A DNA stretch of 64,000 nt from positions 495,282 through 559,281 of the forward strand of contig NZ_HG931173.1 in assembly GCF_000582785.1 (NCBI RefSeq), read 5' to 3'. The notes below the pieces were generated by a model. That model saw nothing but the letters and a program-made list of their open reading frames with translations. It was not told where the DNA came from and ran no database searches. Positions 26,404-34,508 of this stretch are shown in pieces. Every line of letters starts with the position of its first letter. Position 1 is the first letter of the stretch. The stretch is from Candidatus Blastococcus massiliensis AP3. GTDB taxonomy: Bacteria; Actinomycetota; Actinomycetes; Mycobacteriales; Geodermatophilaceae. Position numbers and translations under genes: made by a program.

Positions 26404-26499
26404 CTAAGCGCGTGCTCGCACTGGCTCTGCCCGGAGTTCTCGGAACCGCTCGAGCAGCCAGGCGGCAGCGACTCTGGCGGACTGTTCGACGTCAGGCAT
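26404..26499 (-). CDS. possible small ORF or gene remnant downstream of the mercury genes
   Basis: On the minus strand ATG 26499 opens a 31-aa frame, MPDVEQSARVAAAWLLERFR and a short Arg/Ala tail, ending at TAG 26404. The same frame is open farther upstream (LDWKYAADGVRYADMPD), so it may be the end of a longer decayed gene. The composition is protein-like and helical. There is no recognisable family. The rest of 26361-26574 shows nothing else. Confidence 0.25.
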   Translation of the reverse strand: MPDVEQSARVAAAWLLERFRELRAEPVRARA

Positions 26500-26574
26500 G
26501 TCGGCGTACCGAACCCCATCGGCGGCGTACTTCCAATCCAGAGACAGGGACGGTAACGGCCACCGACGCCACCT

Positions 26575-26751
26575 CTAGCCCGGCCGGGCGGCCAGCAGCA
26601 CCCGGTGCAGGAGCTGGGCGTCGGCGGGCGCGGCGGCCAGCCACTGGTCGAAGGTGCACTCGGGCAGGCCTGCGGCCCGTTGCGCGGCCGCCAGGTGGGC
26701 GGTCAGCGCCGCGCCGGCCGGCCCGCAGCAGGGGTCGGGGTCGCCGCTCAT
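26575..26751 (-). CDS. 58-aa protein coupled to merA, Cys-containing
   Basis: ATG at 26751 overlaps the merA stop as ATGA, and the frame ends at TAG 26575. The protein begins MSGDPDPCCGPAGAALTAHL and has a third Cys in LPECTFDQWLAAAP, ending LLHRVLLAARPG. A vicinal Cys pair at residues 8-9, right after MerA's own C-terminal Cys pair, suggests metal handling, although that is inference. Too short for automatic detection in many pipelines. Translational coupling and a clean protein-like composition support it. Confidence 0.6.
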   Translation of the reverse strand: MSGDPDPCCGPAGAALTAHLAAAQRAAGLPECTFDQWLAAAPADAQLLHRVLLAARPG

Positions 26752-28118
26752 GCGCAGCAGCTGGTCGGCTTGTCGCCGCGGTAGAGCCCGGCGGCGATGC
26801 GCAGCGCCTCGCTCATCGTCAGATACGGCGCCCAGGTGTCGGCGATGTCGTCGATCGTCATGCCTGCCTTGATCGCGTAGGTGGCGGCGAGCATCACGTC
26901 ACCGGCGCCCTCCAGGGCGGCGTGCACGCCCAGCACCCGCCCGGTGTCGGCGTCGGCGACGATCTTCAGCGCCCCCAGGGTGTCCTGGTTGGTCAGCGAC
27001 CGCGGGATGTCCTGCCCGCCGAGCACCCGGCAGTCGCAGGCATGCCCGGCGGCCAGCGCCTGCGCCTCGGTCAGCCCGGCGCTGGCCAGCTGCGGGCGGG
27101 TGAAGATGACCGCCGGCAGGCCGGTGTAGTCGACCTCGTGCTTGCCGCCGAGGGCGTTGACCGCGGCGGCGCGGCCGGTCGCGGCGGCGACGTACACGAA
27201 CTGGGGTGCGCCGGTCACGTCGCCGGCCGCCCACACCTTCGGGTTGCTGGTCTGCTGCCGGGCGTCCACGGCGATGAACCCACGCTCGTCGACCGCGACG
27301 CCCGCCGCGGCCAGGTTCAGCCGGTCGGTCTGTGCCCGGCGTCCGGTGGCCACCAGCAGCCGCCGGCCGGTCACCGTCTGCCCGGCGTCGGTGACCACCT
27401 GCACCCCGCCCGCGGCCGCGGCCACCCGCACCGCGTGCTGCTCGAGCACGGTGATGCCGGCCCGGGCGAACGCCTGCCGCATCAGCTCCACCAGCTCCGG
27501 CTCGGCGCGCGGCGCGAGTCGGCCGACCAGGGTCACCCGGGTGCCCAGCCCGGCGAACAGCTGCGCCTGCTCCATGCCGACGTAGCCACCGCCGATGACG
27601 ATCAGGCTGTCGGGCAGCTCGGCCAGCTCCATCGCGGTGGTGGAGGTGAGCGGGTCCGTCTCGGCGATGCCGGGCAGGTCCGGGTTCGCCGGCGCGGCGC
27701 CGGCGGCCAGCACGTAGGCGGCGGCCGGCAGCGGCCGCCCGTCGACCAGCAGCGTGTCCGGATCGGCGAACCGGGCCTCGCCGCGGCGGATCTTGAAGCC
27801 GTGCGCGGCCGCCACGTCCACGTACTTCTCCGCGCGCATCCCGGCGATCAGCGCGTCCTTCTGCGCCACCACCGCGGCCAGGTCGACCGGCCCGGCGCTG
27901 GTCGGCACGCCGCGGAACGGGTTGTGCAAGGCGTGCGCGCGCTGCCCGCCGGCGGCCAGCAGCGTCTTGCTCGGGACACACCCGATGTTGACGCAGGTGC
28001 CGCCGACCACGGCCCGCTCCACCAGCACGACCGACCGCCCCGCCCGGCGGGCGTGGATGCCGGCGGCCATCGCCGCGCCGCCGCTGCCGACCACCACCAG
28101 GTCCAGTTCCTCGCTCAT
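26748..28118 (-). CDS. merA: mercuric reductase
   Basis: 456 aa. FAD/NADPH disulfide oxidoreductase that reduces Hg(II) to Hg(0) in the cytoplasm. Seen: VVVGSGGAAMAAGIHARRAG (FAD), the redox pair C42/C47 in GGTCVNIGCVPSK, IVIGGGYVGMEQAQ (NADPH), VWAAGDVTG, and the C-terminal vicinal pair C454-C455 in TSCCA that separates MerA from lipoamide dehydrogenases. The N-terminal HMA (NmerA) domain is absent, as in many actinobacteria. It diverges from merR with a MerR-type promoter between. No merT/merP transporter is present nearby. Confidence 0.93.
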   Translation of the reverse strand: MSEELDLVVVGSGGAAMAAGIHARRAGRSVVLVERAVVGGTCVNIGCVPSKTLLAAGGQRAHALHNPFRGVPTSAGPVDLAAVVAQKDALIAGMRAEKYVDVAAAHGFKIRRGEARFADPDTLLVDGRPLPAAAYVLAAGAAPANPDLPGIAETDPLTSTTAMELAELPDSLIVIGGGYVGMEQAQLFAGLGTRVTLVGRLAPRAEPELVELMRQAFARAGITVLEQHAVRVAAAAGGVQVVTDAGQTVTGRRLLVATGRRAQTDRLNLAAAGVAVDERGFIAVDARQQTSNPKVWAAGDVTGAPQFVYVAAATGRAAAVNALGGKHEVDYTGLPAVIFTRPQLASAGLTEAQALAAGHACDCRVLGGQDIPRSLTNQDTLGALKIVADADTGRVLGVHAALEGAGDVMLAATYAIKAGMTIDDIADTWAPYLTMSEALRIAAGLYRGDKPTSCCA

Positions 28119-28125
28119 GCCCGGA

Positions 28126-28156
28126 CGCTAAACCCTCCCCTGCGCTAGAGGGTCAA
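28126..28156 (-). promoter_or_regulatory. MerR-type promoter and operator for merA
   Basis: Minus strand: -35 TTGACC (28151-28156) and -10 TTTAGC or TTAGCG (28126-28132) separated by 18-19 bases, longer than the usual 17. In the spacer lies the dyad ACCCTC-10-GAGGGT (28132-28153), as for MerR-family sites. A start about 7 bases past the -10 would fall at or within a few bases of the merA ATG (28118), so the merA mRNA is probably leaderless. Confidence 0.65.
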
Positions 28157-28172
28157 GCCGTAGTCTGGGCGC

Positions 28173-28574
28173 ATGCGCATCGGTGAGCTCGCCACCAGGA
28201 CCGGGCTGACGGTCAAGGCGCTGCGGTTCTACGAGGCCGCCGGCGTGCTGCCCGCGCCGGAGCGCCGGCCCTCGGGATACCGCGACTACGACGAGGCCGC
28301 GCTGACCCGGCTGCGGTTCGTCAGGGCCGCCCAAGCCGCCGGCCTCACCCTCGCCGAGATCCGGCAGATCGTCACCGTCCGCGAGCACCACGGGCCGCCG
28401 TGCCGCCACGTCACCGCCCTGCTCGAGGACCACGCCGTCGACCTCGACCGGCGCATCGCCGAGCTGACCGCGCTACGCGAGGAGGTCCGGCGGCTCCGCG
28501 ACCGCGCCGACCGCCTCGACCCGGCCGACTGCGACACCACCGCCGTCTGCCACGTCATCCCGACCGACGGGTGA
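28173..28574 (+). CDS. merR: MerR-family metal-responsive regulator
   Basis: 133 aa. Winged HTH MRIGELATRTGLTVKALRFYE with the following RR-SGYRDYDE, then a long coiled-coil dimer helix. Cysteines at 77 (GPPCRH), 120 and 126 (DPADCDTTAVC) are arranged as in mercury- and metal-sensing MerR proteins, which use one Cys near the dimer helix start and two near its end across the dimer. It acts as repressor/activator by untwisting a long-spacer promoter. It is divergent from merA and probably controls both directions. Hg(II) specificity is inferred from the neighbour; a soft-metal sensor of the ZntR type is the alternative. Confidence 0.85.
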   Translation: MRIGELATRTGLTVKALRFYEAAGVLPAPERRPSGYRDYDEAALTRLRFVRAAQAAGLTLAEIRQIVTVREHHGPPCRHVTALLEDHAVDLDRRIAELTALREEVRRLRDRADRLDPADCDTTAVCHVIPTDG

Positions 28575-28582
28575 ACGGGCGG

Positions 28583-28610
28583 GGCGCCCGGCACATCCCG
28601 TGCGGGCGCC
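28583..28610 (+). terminator. hairpin after merR
   Basis: GGCGCCC-G-GCAC, loop ATCCC, GTGC-GGGCGCC: an 11-bp stem with one bulged G, beginning 8 bases after the merR stop, between two converging genes. Confidence 0.55.
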
Positions 28611-28622
28611 GTCGGCGAGCGG

Positions 28623-29087
28623 TCATCGACCGCTACGGAGGGACAGCTGGCGGCGGTGGTGCTCGAAGTGCCGGGTCGGGTAGCGGTACACCTCCGCCAG
28701 CGTCAGGTACCCGAAGTACGGATCCCAGCCGGCCGGGAACGGCATCCCGCGGCGTAGTGCGGCCTCCGGCTCCCGCGCCAGGTGCCGCTGCAGCGCGGCG
28801 ATGGTGCGGTCGGCGAGCGGCCCCATCCGGACATAGTTGAACACCCGAGCCGCGCCGACCGACCCCCAGAAGTTGACGACGTGGAACGGCCGGGTGGCGG
28901 AGTTCAGCAGCGCCGCCCAGCCGCGGCCGCCACGATCAAGGCAGCCATCGAAAGCAGCGCAACCACGTCGCCCTCCTCGCCTTCCGACGGGATCAGCAGG
29001 GACTGGGCCGCGAGCGGCACAGCATCCGCACGAACGTCCGGGTGTGGCCGACTGTAGGGGTGGCAGAGGACGTTCGCGCGGCGACAA
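28623..29087 (-). CDS. DinB-like/hypothetical protein, N-terminus uncertain
   Basis: The open frame gives up to 154 aa, but only the last 95 look protein-like: WAALLNSATRPFHVVNFWGS, then GPLADRTIAALQRHL, and the terminal TRHFEHHRRQLSL. The HxxH helix at the end recalls DinB-superfamily four-helix proteins, which often end this way. The first 55 residues are Arg/Gly-rich and probably untranslated, or are what is left of a truncated front half; no good start codon with ribosome site was found. It converges with merR. Possibly a degraded gene. Confidence 0.4.
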   Translation of the reverse strand: MSPRERPLPPLQSATPGRSCGCCAARGPVPADPVGRRGGRRGCAAFDGCLDRGGRGWAALLNSATRPFHVVNFWGSVGAARVFNYVRMGPLADRTIAALQRHLAREPEAALRRGMPFPAGWDPYFGYLTLAEVYRYPTRHFEHHRRQLSLRSGR

Positions 29088-29130
29088 CCGCCCCCGCCTG
29101 GCAACTGCGCCGGACCCGACACGCCAACTG

Positions 29131-29508
29131 TCAGTCGTCGTCCGGCGCCGCTTCCGAGAGAACGACCAACTGACGCAGGCAGTGCTCTCGCAGTGGCTCG
29201 GGGAACCCCTCTGCCAAGCGGTAGTACACGACGCGCCCCTGCTTCCGGTTGGTCACCAGTCCCGCCGTGCGCAACAACCGGAGCGCGTACCCCACGGCGT
29301 CCTCGTTGGCCTCCAGGGCCAGCGCGAGATCGCCGACGCAGAGCTCTTCGACCATGTCGAGGGCGAACAGGACCCGGGCCCGGGTGGGGTCGGCCATCAG
29401 GCTCAGCACGCTGGTCAGCTGGGCGGCTTCCTCTCGGCTAGGCAGCCGGGCTCGGGCATGCGCGACACGCTCCGGGTCGACCGGATGGGCGTGGCCAGGT
29501 TCAGTCAT
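29131..29508 (-). CDS. ArsR/SmtB-family metalloregulator, CmtR-like
   Basis: 125 aa from ATG 29508 with GGAGGTG upstream; the longer frame to 30372 is rejected. Winged HTH: LTSVLSLMADPTRARVLFAL, then ELCVGDLALALEANEDAVGYALRLLRTAGLV, and GRVVYYRLAEG in the wing. The Cys in ELCVGDL is at the alpha-3 metal-site position (ELCVCDL in CadC/CmtR), but the second Cys is Gly, so sensing must use other ligands such as the His-rich N-terminus (GHAHP) or C-terminal residues. It diverges from the Csp-like copper protein and probably represses it. Confidence 0.85.
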   Translation of the reverse strand: MTEPGHAHPVDPERVAHARARLPSREEAAQLTSVLSLMADPTRARVLFALDMVEELCVGDLALALEANEDAVGYALRLLRTAGLVTNRKQGRVVYYRLAEGFPEPLREHCLRQLVVLSEAAPDDD

Positions 29509-29534
29509 TCGAGAAACACCTCCGGACCATTCAT

Positions 29535-29546
29535 ACCCGTACGGGT
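29535..29546. promoter_or_regulatory. 12-bp palindrome, candidate ArsR operator
   Basis: ACCCGTACGGGT is a perfect palindrome in the divergent region between the ArsR gene and the Csp-like gene, followed by a further half-site GCGGGTACG. A closely related dyad occurs at 30903. Probably the ArsR binding site; not proven. Confidence 0.5.
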
Positions 29547-29625
29547 CTGCGGGTACGCCGAGTTCGTCGGCGACAGTCCCGAACGGCATCCGAGCCGTTC
29601 GGCGCCGGGAACCCGAGGAGTAGCC

Positions 29626-30033
29626 ATGACCGTGGCAGCCCAGATGCTCGACACCTACCCCAAGGACCTCGGCGGGGTGGACAAGCAGAAGCTGCTGGTC
29701 TGCATCGAGGCCTGCTTCGAGTGCGCCCAGGCCTGCACCGCCTGCGCCGACGCCTGTCTCAGCGAGGACATGGTCGCCGAGCTGACGAAGTGCATCCGCA
29801 CCAACACCGACTGCGCCGACATCTGCGACACGACCGGCCGCGTGCTCTCCCGGCACACCGGCTACGACGCCAACCTCACCCGCGCCGTCCTCGAGGCCTG
29901 CGTCGCCGCCTGCAAGGCGTGTGGTGACGAGTGCGAGAGCCACGCCTCGATGCACGAGCACTGCCGGGTGTGCGCCGAGGCCTGTCGGCGCTGCGAGCAG
30001 GCCTGCCGGGATCTCATCACTTCGCTGGGCTGA
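29626..30033 (+). CDS. Csp-like four-helix copper-binding protein (DUF326)
   Basis: 135 aa from ATG 29626 with GAGGAG 5 bases upstream. It contains 18 cysteines, mostly CxxxC and CxxC steps along helices: residues 26, 30, 33, 37, 40, 44, then 56, 63, 67, then 92, 96, 99, 103, and finally 113 to 127. This matches the copper storage protein (Csp) family, where Cys line the core of a four-helix bundle and bind many Cu(I). There is no signal peptide, so it is a cytosolic Csp3-type store. It fits the copper-resistance content of the region. Confidence 0.9.
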   Translation: MTVAAQMLDTYPKDLGGVDKQKLLVCIEACFECAQACTACADACLSEDMVAELTKCIRTNTDCADICDTTGRVLSRHTGYDANLTRAVLEACVAACKACGDECESHASMHEHCRVCAEACRRCEQACRDLITSLG

Positions 30034-30196
30034 CCCACCACGGGCCGACGGGGCGCCCGACAGCACGCTGTGCGGGTTCGGGCGCTCTGAAACGCTTACG
30101 CCCCCGGCCGTGACTGCTTTGGCCGGTGAACCTCCTGGACTCGACGAGGGGCGATTACGAACGCCGAGATTAGCGGTGCGGTCTGGCAGCCGGCCG

Positions 30197-30714
30197 CTAC
30201 TGGAACTGGCTCCGGCCGGTCGTCTCGTCGCGAGGCCGCGGCAGCGGAGGCGCCAGATCGGGCGCGCTACGGGGCGCGTAGTCGAGCCGTGCCCACACGT
30301 GCTTGCGGTCGTCCTGAACCATCCAGCCGTGCGCGGCACTGAGCCGGGCGACGAGGTAGAGACCCAACCCACCCTGGGCAGCGTCCCGGCCGACCGCCAG
30401 CGTGGGCGGGCGGTCGGCCGCGGCGTCGCTCACGTCGATCAGCCGCCCGGTTTGGATGGTGGTGACCACGACCCGCACCGACGTTTGCCCGTGCCGCAGC
30501 CCGTTGGAGGTCAGTTCCTCGAAGACCAGCAGCAGTCTCTCGATGTCCGCGTCGTCGGCGTCACCACGGCGGGCGGCATCAGCGAGCCCTCGCGCAGGTG
30601 CAGGCGCAACTCTGTGACGTCGGCGAGAGTGCCGGGTTGCCCGTCCCAGACACCGAGGGAGTCCACGGGGCCGGCAGGCAACGGCCGCCGCTGGCTCCAC
30701 ATCGCTTCGTTCAT
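30197..30714 (-). pseudogene. RsbW-like ATP-binding regulator, apparently frameshifted
   Basis: ATG 30714, with GGGAGAGG upstream, opens MNEAMWSQRRPLPAGPVDSL to LRLHLRE in one frame. The GHKL ATPase continues in another frame (LADAARRGDADDADIERLLL, VFEELTSNGLRHG N box, then GGLGLYLV G box) to 30197. Joining them near 30585-30600 restores an ordinary anti-sigma/HATPase protein of about 170 aa, so one indel has broken it, or the sequence has an error there. RsbW-like kinases control sigma factors through partner proteins. Confidence 0.6.
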
Positions 30715-30902
30715 GGACCTCTCCCGGGTCGAGCTCACCCCACCTGGGCCTCTATCTCTACTGACCGGCGACGACCGTGACAGGAAATCCTCCGGCACCT
30801 GAGCAGTGTGTCCGATCCACCGCTCGGTTGTCCCGAACCCAGAGCGACTGGGCGGCGGACGGCCGCGCCCGGGCCGACGGCCGAACTGGCTCACTGCGTT
30901 TA

Positions 30903-30920
30903 CCCGTACGACCGTACGGG
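30903..30920. promoter_or_regulatory. CCCGTACG inverted repeat, candidate operator
   Basis: CCCGTACG-AC-CGTACGGG, a perfect 8-bp inverted repeat with a 2-base centre, in the 383-base gene-free stretch before the DUF305 membrane protein. It shares CCCGTACGG with the 29535 palindrome, suggesting one regulator for both. Nothing else was recognised between 30715 and 31097. Confidence 0.5.
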
Positions 30921-31097
30921 CATGCGGACGGCCCGGCATGACCAACACCGCGCACGGGGCCCGACGTCCGCATTGAACGTCGCCAAGGCAACCAGGCGCA
31001 TGCGCCTTCACCGGGCGCGGCGAACGGCTCTCGTGGCGATGAAGTGACTGACCTGCGAATTCCTCGCCAACCGACATCAAGGACGGAGATTCGATCC

Positions 31098-31694
31098 ATG
31101 GCGACGAAGAAGAACGACGAGGCAAACGAGCACGGTGACGGCGGCAAGATGTCGCCCGACATCAAGATGTACTTGCGCTTTGGGGCCATGATCTTGACGG
31201 CCATGGTCGTGATGTACGGGGTCATGTTCGTCAGCTCTTATGAGTGGAGCCACATCCGCTTCAGTCAGAGCCGCATGTTCATGGCGATCACCATGGGCGG
31301 AACCATGGGGCTGGTCATGCTCGGCTGGATGCTCAACATGTACAAGAACATGAAGGGCAACATCGCCATCGTGGCGGCGAGCCTCGTGCTGCTGGGAGCG
31401 GGAGTGTTCCTCGACCGCAGTCAGACGACCGTCCAGGACGGCTCGTGGATGAGTGCGATGATCCCTCATCACTCGATGGCCATCACCCGGTCCGAGCGAG
31501 CCGAACTGTCCGACATTCGCGTATGCCAACTGGCCGTTGAGATCAGCGAGGCGCAGCGGCGGGAAATCGACGAGATGGACTGGCTGATCGAGGACATCGA
31601 GCGCAACGGAATCGCCAGTACGCCCGAGGAAGCCGAGGCTCGACCTGTCCCTGACTTCCAGGCGTCCGCAGAGCGGAACTGCCCCCCAGAGTGA
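31098..31694 (+). CDS. DUF305 membrane protein
   Basis: 198 aa from ATG 31098 with AAGGACGGAG upstream. Three membrane helices lie at about residues 27-48 (FGAMILTAMVVMYGVMFVSS), 60-78 (rich in Met) and 88-105. A C-terminal DUF305 segment has MIPHHSMAITRSERA and EIDEMDWLIEDIERNG. The PHHxxAI motif and many Met residues are typical of DUF305 proteins in copper- and silver-resistance loci, possibly binding metal on the outer face. Another DUF305 lipoprotein is at 37490. Confidence 0.85.
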   Translation: MATKKNDEANEHGDGGKMSPDIKMYLRFGAMILTAMVVMYGVMFVSSYEWSHIRFSQSRMFMAITMGGTMGLVMLGWMLNMYKNMKGNIAIVAASLVLLGAGVFLDRSQTTVQDGSWMSAMIPHHSMAITRSERAELSDIRVCQLAVEISEAQRREIDEMDWLIEDIERNGIASTPEEAEARPVPDFQASAERNCPPE

Positions 31695-31710
31695 CCGCGG
31701 CGGAACCAGA

Positions 31711-34017
31711 TCAGCGACGTCCGAGCGTGGCCGGCTCTTTGGCAGACGTCTTCTGGCGCGGCGACCCATCCGTCCCGGCTGCGGCGACGCTGGCCTCGGG
31801 GCTCAGGTCGAGGCGCCGCAGCAGCTGGGCGTTGAGGGCGACGACGACGGTGGACAGCGACATAAGGATCGCGCCGACCTCCATCGGGAGAATGAAACCG
31901 ATCGGGGCGAGCACGCCCGCGGCCAGCGGAACCGCAGCGAGGTTGTAGCCGGCGGCCCACCAGAGGTTCTGCTGCATCTTGCGGTAGCCGGCCCGAGAGA
32001 GCTGGATGACCGAGAGCACCGAACGGGGGTCGTCGGAGGCAAGGATGACTCCGGCCGAGGCGATCGCGACGTCGGTGCCCGCGCCGATCGCGATGCCGAC
32101 GTCGGCCTGCGCCAAGGCCGGGGCATCGTTGACCCCGTCGCCGACCATCGCCACCGCACGACCCTGGTGCTGCAGCGCGGCGACCTTTTCGCTCTTGTTC
32201 TCCGGTCGTACGCCGGCGAAGACCTGGGCGATGCCCAGCTCGGCGGCCACGGACCGGGCGACCGGCTCAGCATCCCCGGTGATCATCACGACCTCGACGC
32301 CGAGGCGGTGCAGGGCGTCGACCGCCTCCCGGGACTCCTCGCGGATCTCGTCGGCCAGCGCCAGCGCCCCGACGACGGCGCCGTCGACGAGGACGTGCAG
32401 CACCGTGGCCCCGGCCTCGACCCAGGGCTGCGCGGTGGGCAGCGGCGGCAGGTCGTGTTCGGTCAGCAGGTGCGGGCCTCCGACGGCCACGGTGCGACCG
32501 TCGACGGTGGCGGTCACCCCGACGGCGGCCGATGCCCGGAAGTCGGTGGCCGGCTGGATGCTCAGCCCGCGGTGCCGGGCTGCGGCGACGATGGCCCGGG
32601 CGAGCGGGTGCTCGCTATCGGCCTCCGCCGCTGCGGCCAGCGCGAGGACCTCATCGTCGGGGGCGCCGGTGGTGGCGACGTGGTTCAGCGCCGGCTCACC
32701 CTTGGTCAGCGTCCCGGTCTTGTCGAACAGAACGGTGTCGATCGTGCGCATCCGCTCCAGCGCAGCGCGATCCTTGACCAGCACGCCGCCCCTGGCTGCG
32801 CGCTCGGTCGAGATGGAGACGACCAGGGGGATCGCAAGGCCCAACGCGTGCGGGCAGGCGATGACCAGCACCGTGATGACCCGGACCAACGCGCTCTCCG
32901 GAGCCCCGAAGGCCGACCAGACGACCGCGGTGATCACCGCCGCCACCACGGCGTACCAGAACAGCCACCCGGCGGCCTTATCCGCCAGCAGTTGCGCGCG
33001 GGTGGAGGAGGACTGGGCCTCGGCGACCAGCCGCTGGATCCCCGCCAGCGCGGTGTCCTCTCCCACCGCGGTGACCCGCACCCGGATGGCAGTGTCGGTG
33101 GCCACCGTGCCGGCCACCACCGAGTCGCCCGGTGCCCGACGGACCGGCTTCGACTCGCCGGTGATCATCGACTCGTCCACGTCGGCGGTGCCCTCTACGA
33201 CCTCGCCGTCGGCGGGCACGCGCCCGCCCGGCCGGACGACGACCACGTCGCCGGTGACCAACTCGGCAGGGGCCACGCTCACGACGCGGTCGCCCTCGAC
33301 CTTCTCCGCCTCGTCGGGTAGGAGCGCAGCCAGCGAGTCCAGCGCGGAGGAGGTCTGCGCCAACGAGCGCATCTCGAGCCAGTGCCCGAGCAGCATGATC
33401 ACGATCAGCAGGGCGAGTTCCCACCAGAAGTCCAGCTCATGGGAGAGCACACCCAGGCTGGCACCCAAGGACGCGACGAAGGCCACCGTGATGGCCATGC
33501 CGATCAGCAGCATCATCCCGGGCTTGCGGGCCCGGATCTCCCCAACGGCGCCGGTCAGGAACGGGCGCCCGCCCCAGACGTACATCACCGTGCCCAGCAG
33601 CGGGGCAACCCACGTCAGGCCGGGGACGTCTGGCAGGGAGTAGCCGACGATCGAGGCGAACATCTCGCTGAGCAGCACCGTCGGCACCGAGAGCGCCAGC
33701 ATGATCCAGAACAACCGCCGGAACATCGCCACGTGGTCGTGGGCGCCGCCGTGTCCACCGTGCCCGCCGTGCCCGCCACCGCCTGTGTCGCCGTGGTCCC
33801 CGTGACCGCCTTCGTGCGCGGCGGGCATATCGCCGTGAGCGTCGCCGGTGTGCCCGGCCGCTGCGTTCAGTGGATCCTCGACTTCCGAACCGACAACGGC
33901 CGCGTCGGCCGTGTCCGGCATGCCCTGCCCGTGGGTGGATCCGTGATCGCCTCCCGGCGTGGCTTCATCCCCGTGCCCCGAGTGCTGGTGACCAGAACGG
34001 CTCGTGCGTTCAGACAT
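31711..34017 (-). CDS. copB: copper-translocating P1B-type ATPase, CopB group
   Basis: 768 aa. Exports copper across the membrane at the cost of ATP. The first 95 residues hold 15 His (HGGHGGHGG runs) in place of HMA domains. Membrane helices follow, then TGESKPV (actuator), the transmembrane metal motif ACPHALGLAIP near residue 388, phosphorylation motif DKTGTLTKGEP near 429, SEHPLARAI (N domain) and MVGDGVNDAPAL. CPH rather than CPC assigns it to the P1B-3/CopB group, reported to carry Cu(II)/Ag(I) or Cu(I). Third gene of the csoR-copZ-copB transcript. Confidence 0.95.
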   Translation of the reverse strand: MSERTSRSGHQHSGHGDEATPGGDHGSTHGQGMPDTADAAVVGSEVEDPLNAAAGHTGDAHGDMPAAHEGGHGDHGDTGGGGHGGHGGHGGAHDHVAMFRRLFWIMLALSVPTVLLSEMFASIVGYSLPDVPGLTWVAPLLGTVMYVWGGRPFLTGAVGEIRARKPGMMLLIGMAITVAFVASLGASLGVLSHELDFWWELALLIVIMLLGHWLEMRSLAQTSSALDSLAALLPDEAEKVEGDRVVSVAPAELVTGDVVVVRPGGRVPADGEVVEGTADVDESMITGESKPVRRAPGDSVVAGTVATDTAIRVRVTAVGEDTALAGIQRLVAEAQSSSTRAQLLADKAAGWLFWYAVVAAVITAVVWSAFGAPESALVRVITVLVIACPHALGLAIPLVVSISTERAARGGVLVKDRAALERMRTIDTVLFDKTGTLTKGEPALNHVATTGAPDDEVLALAAAAEADSEHPLARAIVAAARHRGLSIQPATDFRASAAVGVTATVDGRTVAVGGPHLLTEHDLPPLPTAQPWVEAGATVLHVLVDGAVVGALALADEIREESREAVDALHRLGVEVVMITGDAEPVARSVAAELGIAQVFAGVRPENKSEKVAALQHQGRAVAMVGDGVNDAPALAQADVGIAIGAGTDVAIASAGVILASDDPRSVLSVIQLSRAGYRKMQQNLWWAAGYNLAAVPLAAGVLAPIGFILPMEVGAILMSLSTVVVALNAQLLRRLDLSPEASVAAAGTDGSPRQKTSAKEPATLGRR

Positions 34018-34174
34018 GACCGTGCAACCTTCGCGTTGAGAGTCTTCGATCCGATGAGCTCCCCGTGCCGACGATCCGGCTAGGGGTGCTGCCGAGGTTT
34101 TAGGGGCGTCGACCGGTCATCGTTCCGCCTTCAACCCTGGCGGTGCCCCGTGACCGGCTTCCGGGCGCAGACTG

Positions 34175-34441
34175 TCAGCTGCAGCCGCAGCCACACCCGG
34201 ACGTCTGGCCGCCAGCCTCTGCGAGCAGGTTGGCGGGCTCGGCTACCTGATAGCCGGCCTCTTCAACGGCGGCGCGCACGGCACCGTCGTCCACATCGGC
34301 CACCGTGCTGACGGTGAGTCCACCGGTGGCGAGGTCGACGTTGACGTCGGTGACGCCGGGAACCTGGCTGACCTCTTCGGTCACGGAGTTGACGCAGTGG
34401 CCGCAGGTCATGCCGACGACCTTGTACGTGGCGGTGCTCAT
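34175..34441 (-). CDS. copZ: copper chaperone, HMA domain
   Basis: 88 aa from ATG 34441 with AAAGGA upstream; the frame to 34477 is longer but lacks a site. A beta-alpha-beta-beta-alpha-beta HMA domain with VVGMTCGHCVNSVTEEV gives the Cu(I)-binding CxxC at about residues 12-15. A short extra C-terminal tail GCGCGCS adds three more Cys, unusual for CopZ, and may hold another copper ion. It delivers Cu(I) to CopB and perhaps to CsoR, and is co-transcribed with both. Confidence 0.92.
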   Translation of the reverse strand: MSTATYKVVGMTCGHCVNSVTEEVSQVPGVTDVNVDLATGGLTVSTVADVDDGAVRAAVEEAGYQVAEPANLLAEAGGQTSGCGCGCS

Positions 34442-34508
34442 CTCGGATGGTCCTTTCGATTCCTTGTGGGCGTGCATTGCCGTGGGTGTTGGTTCGGGTG
34501 GTTCCGTC

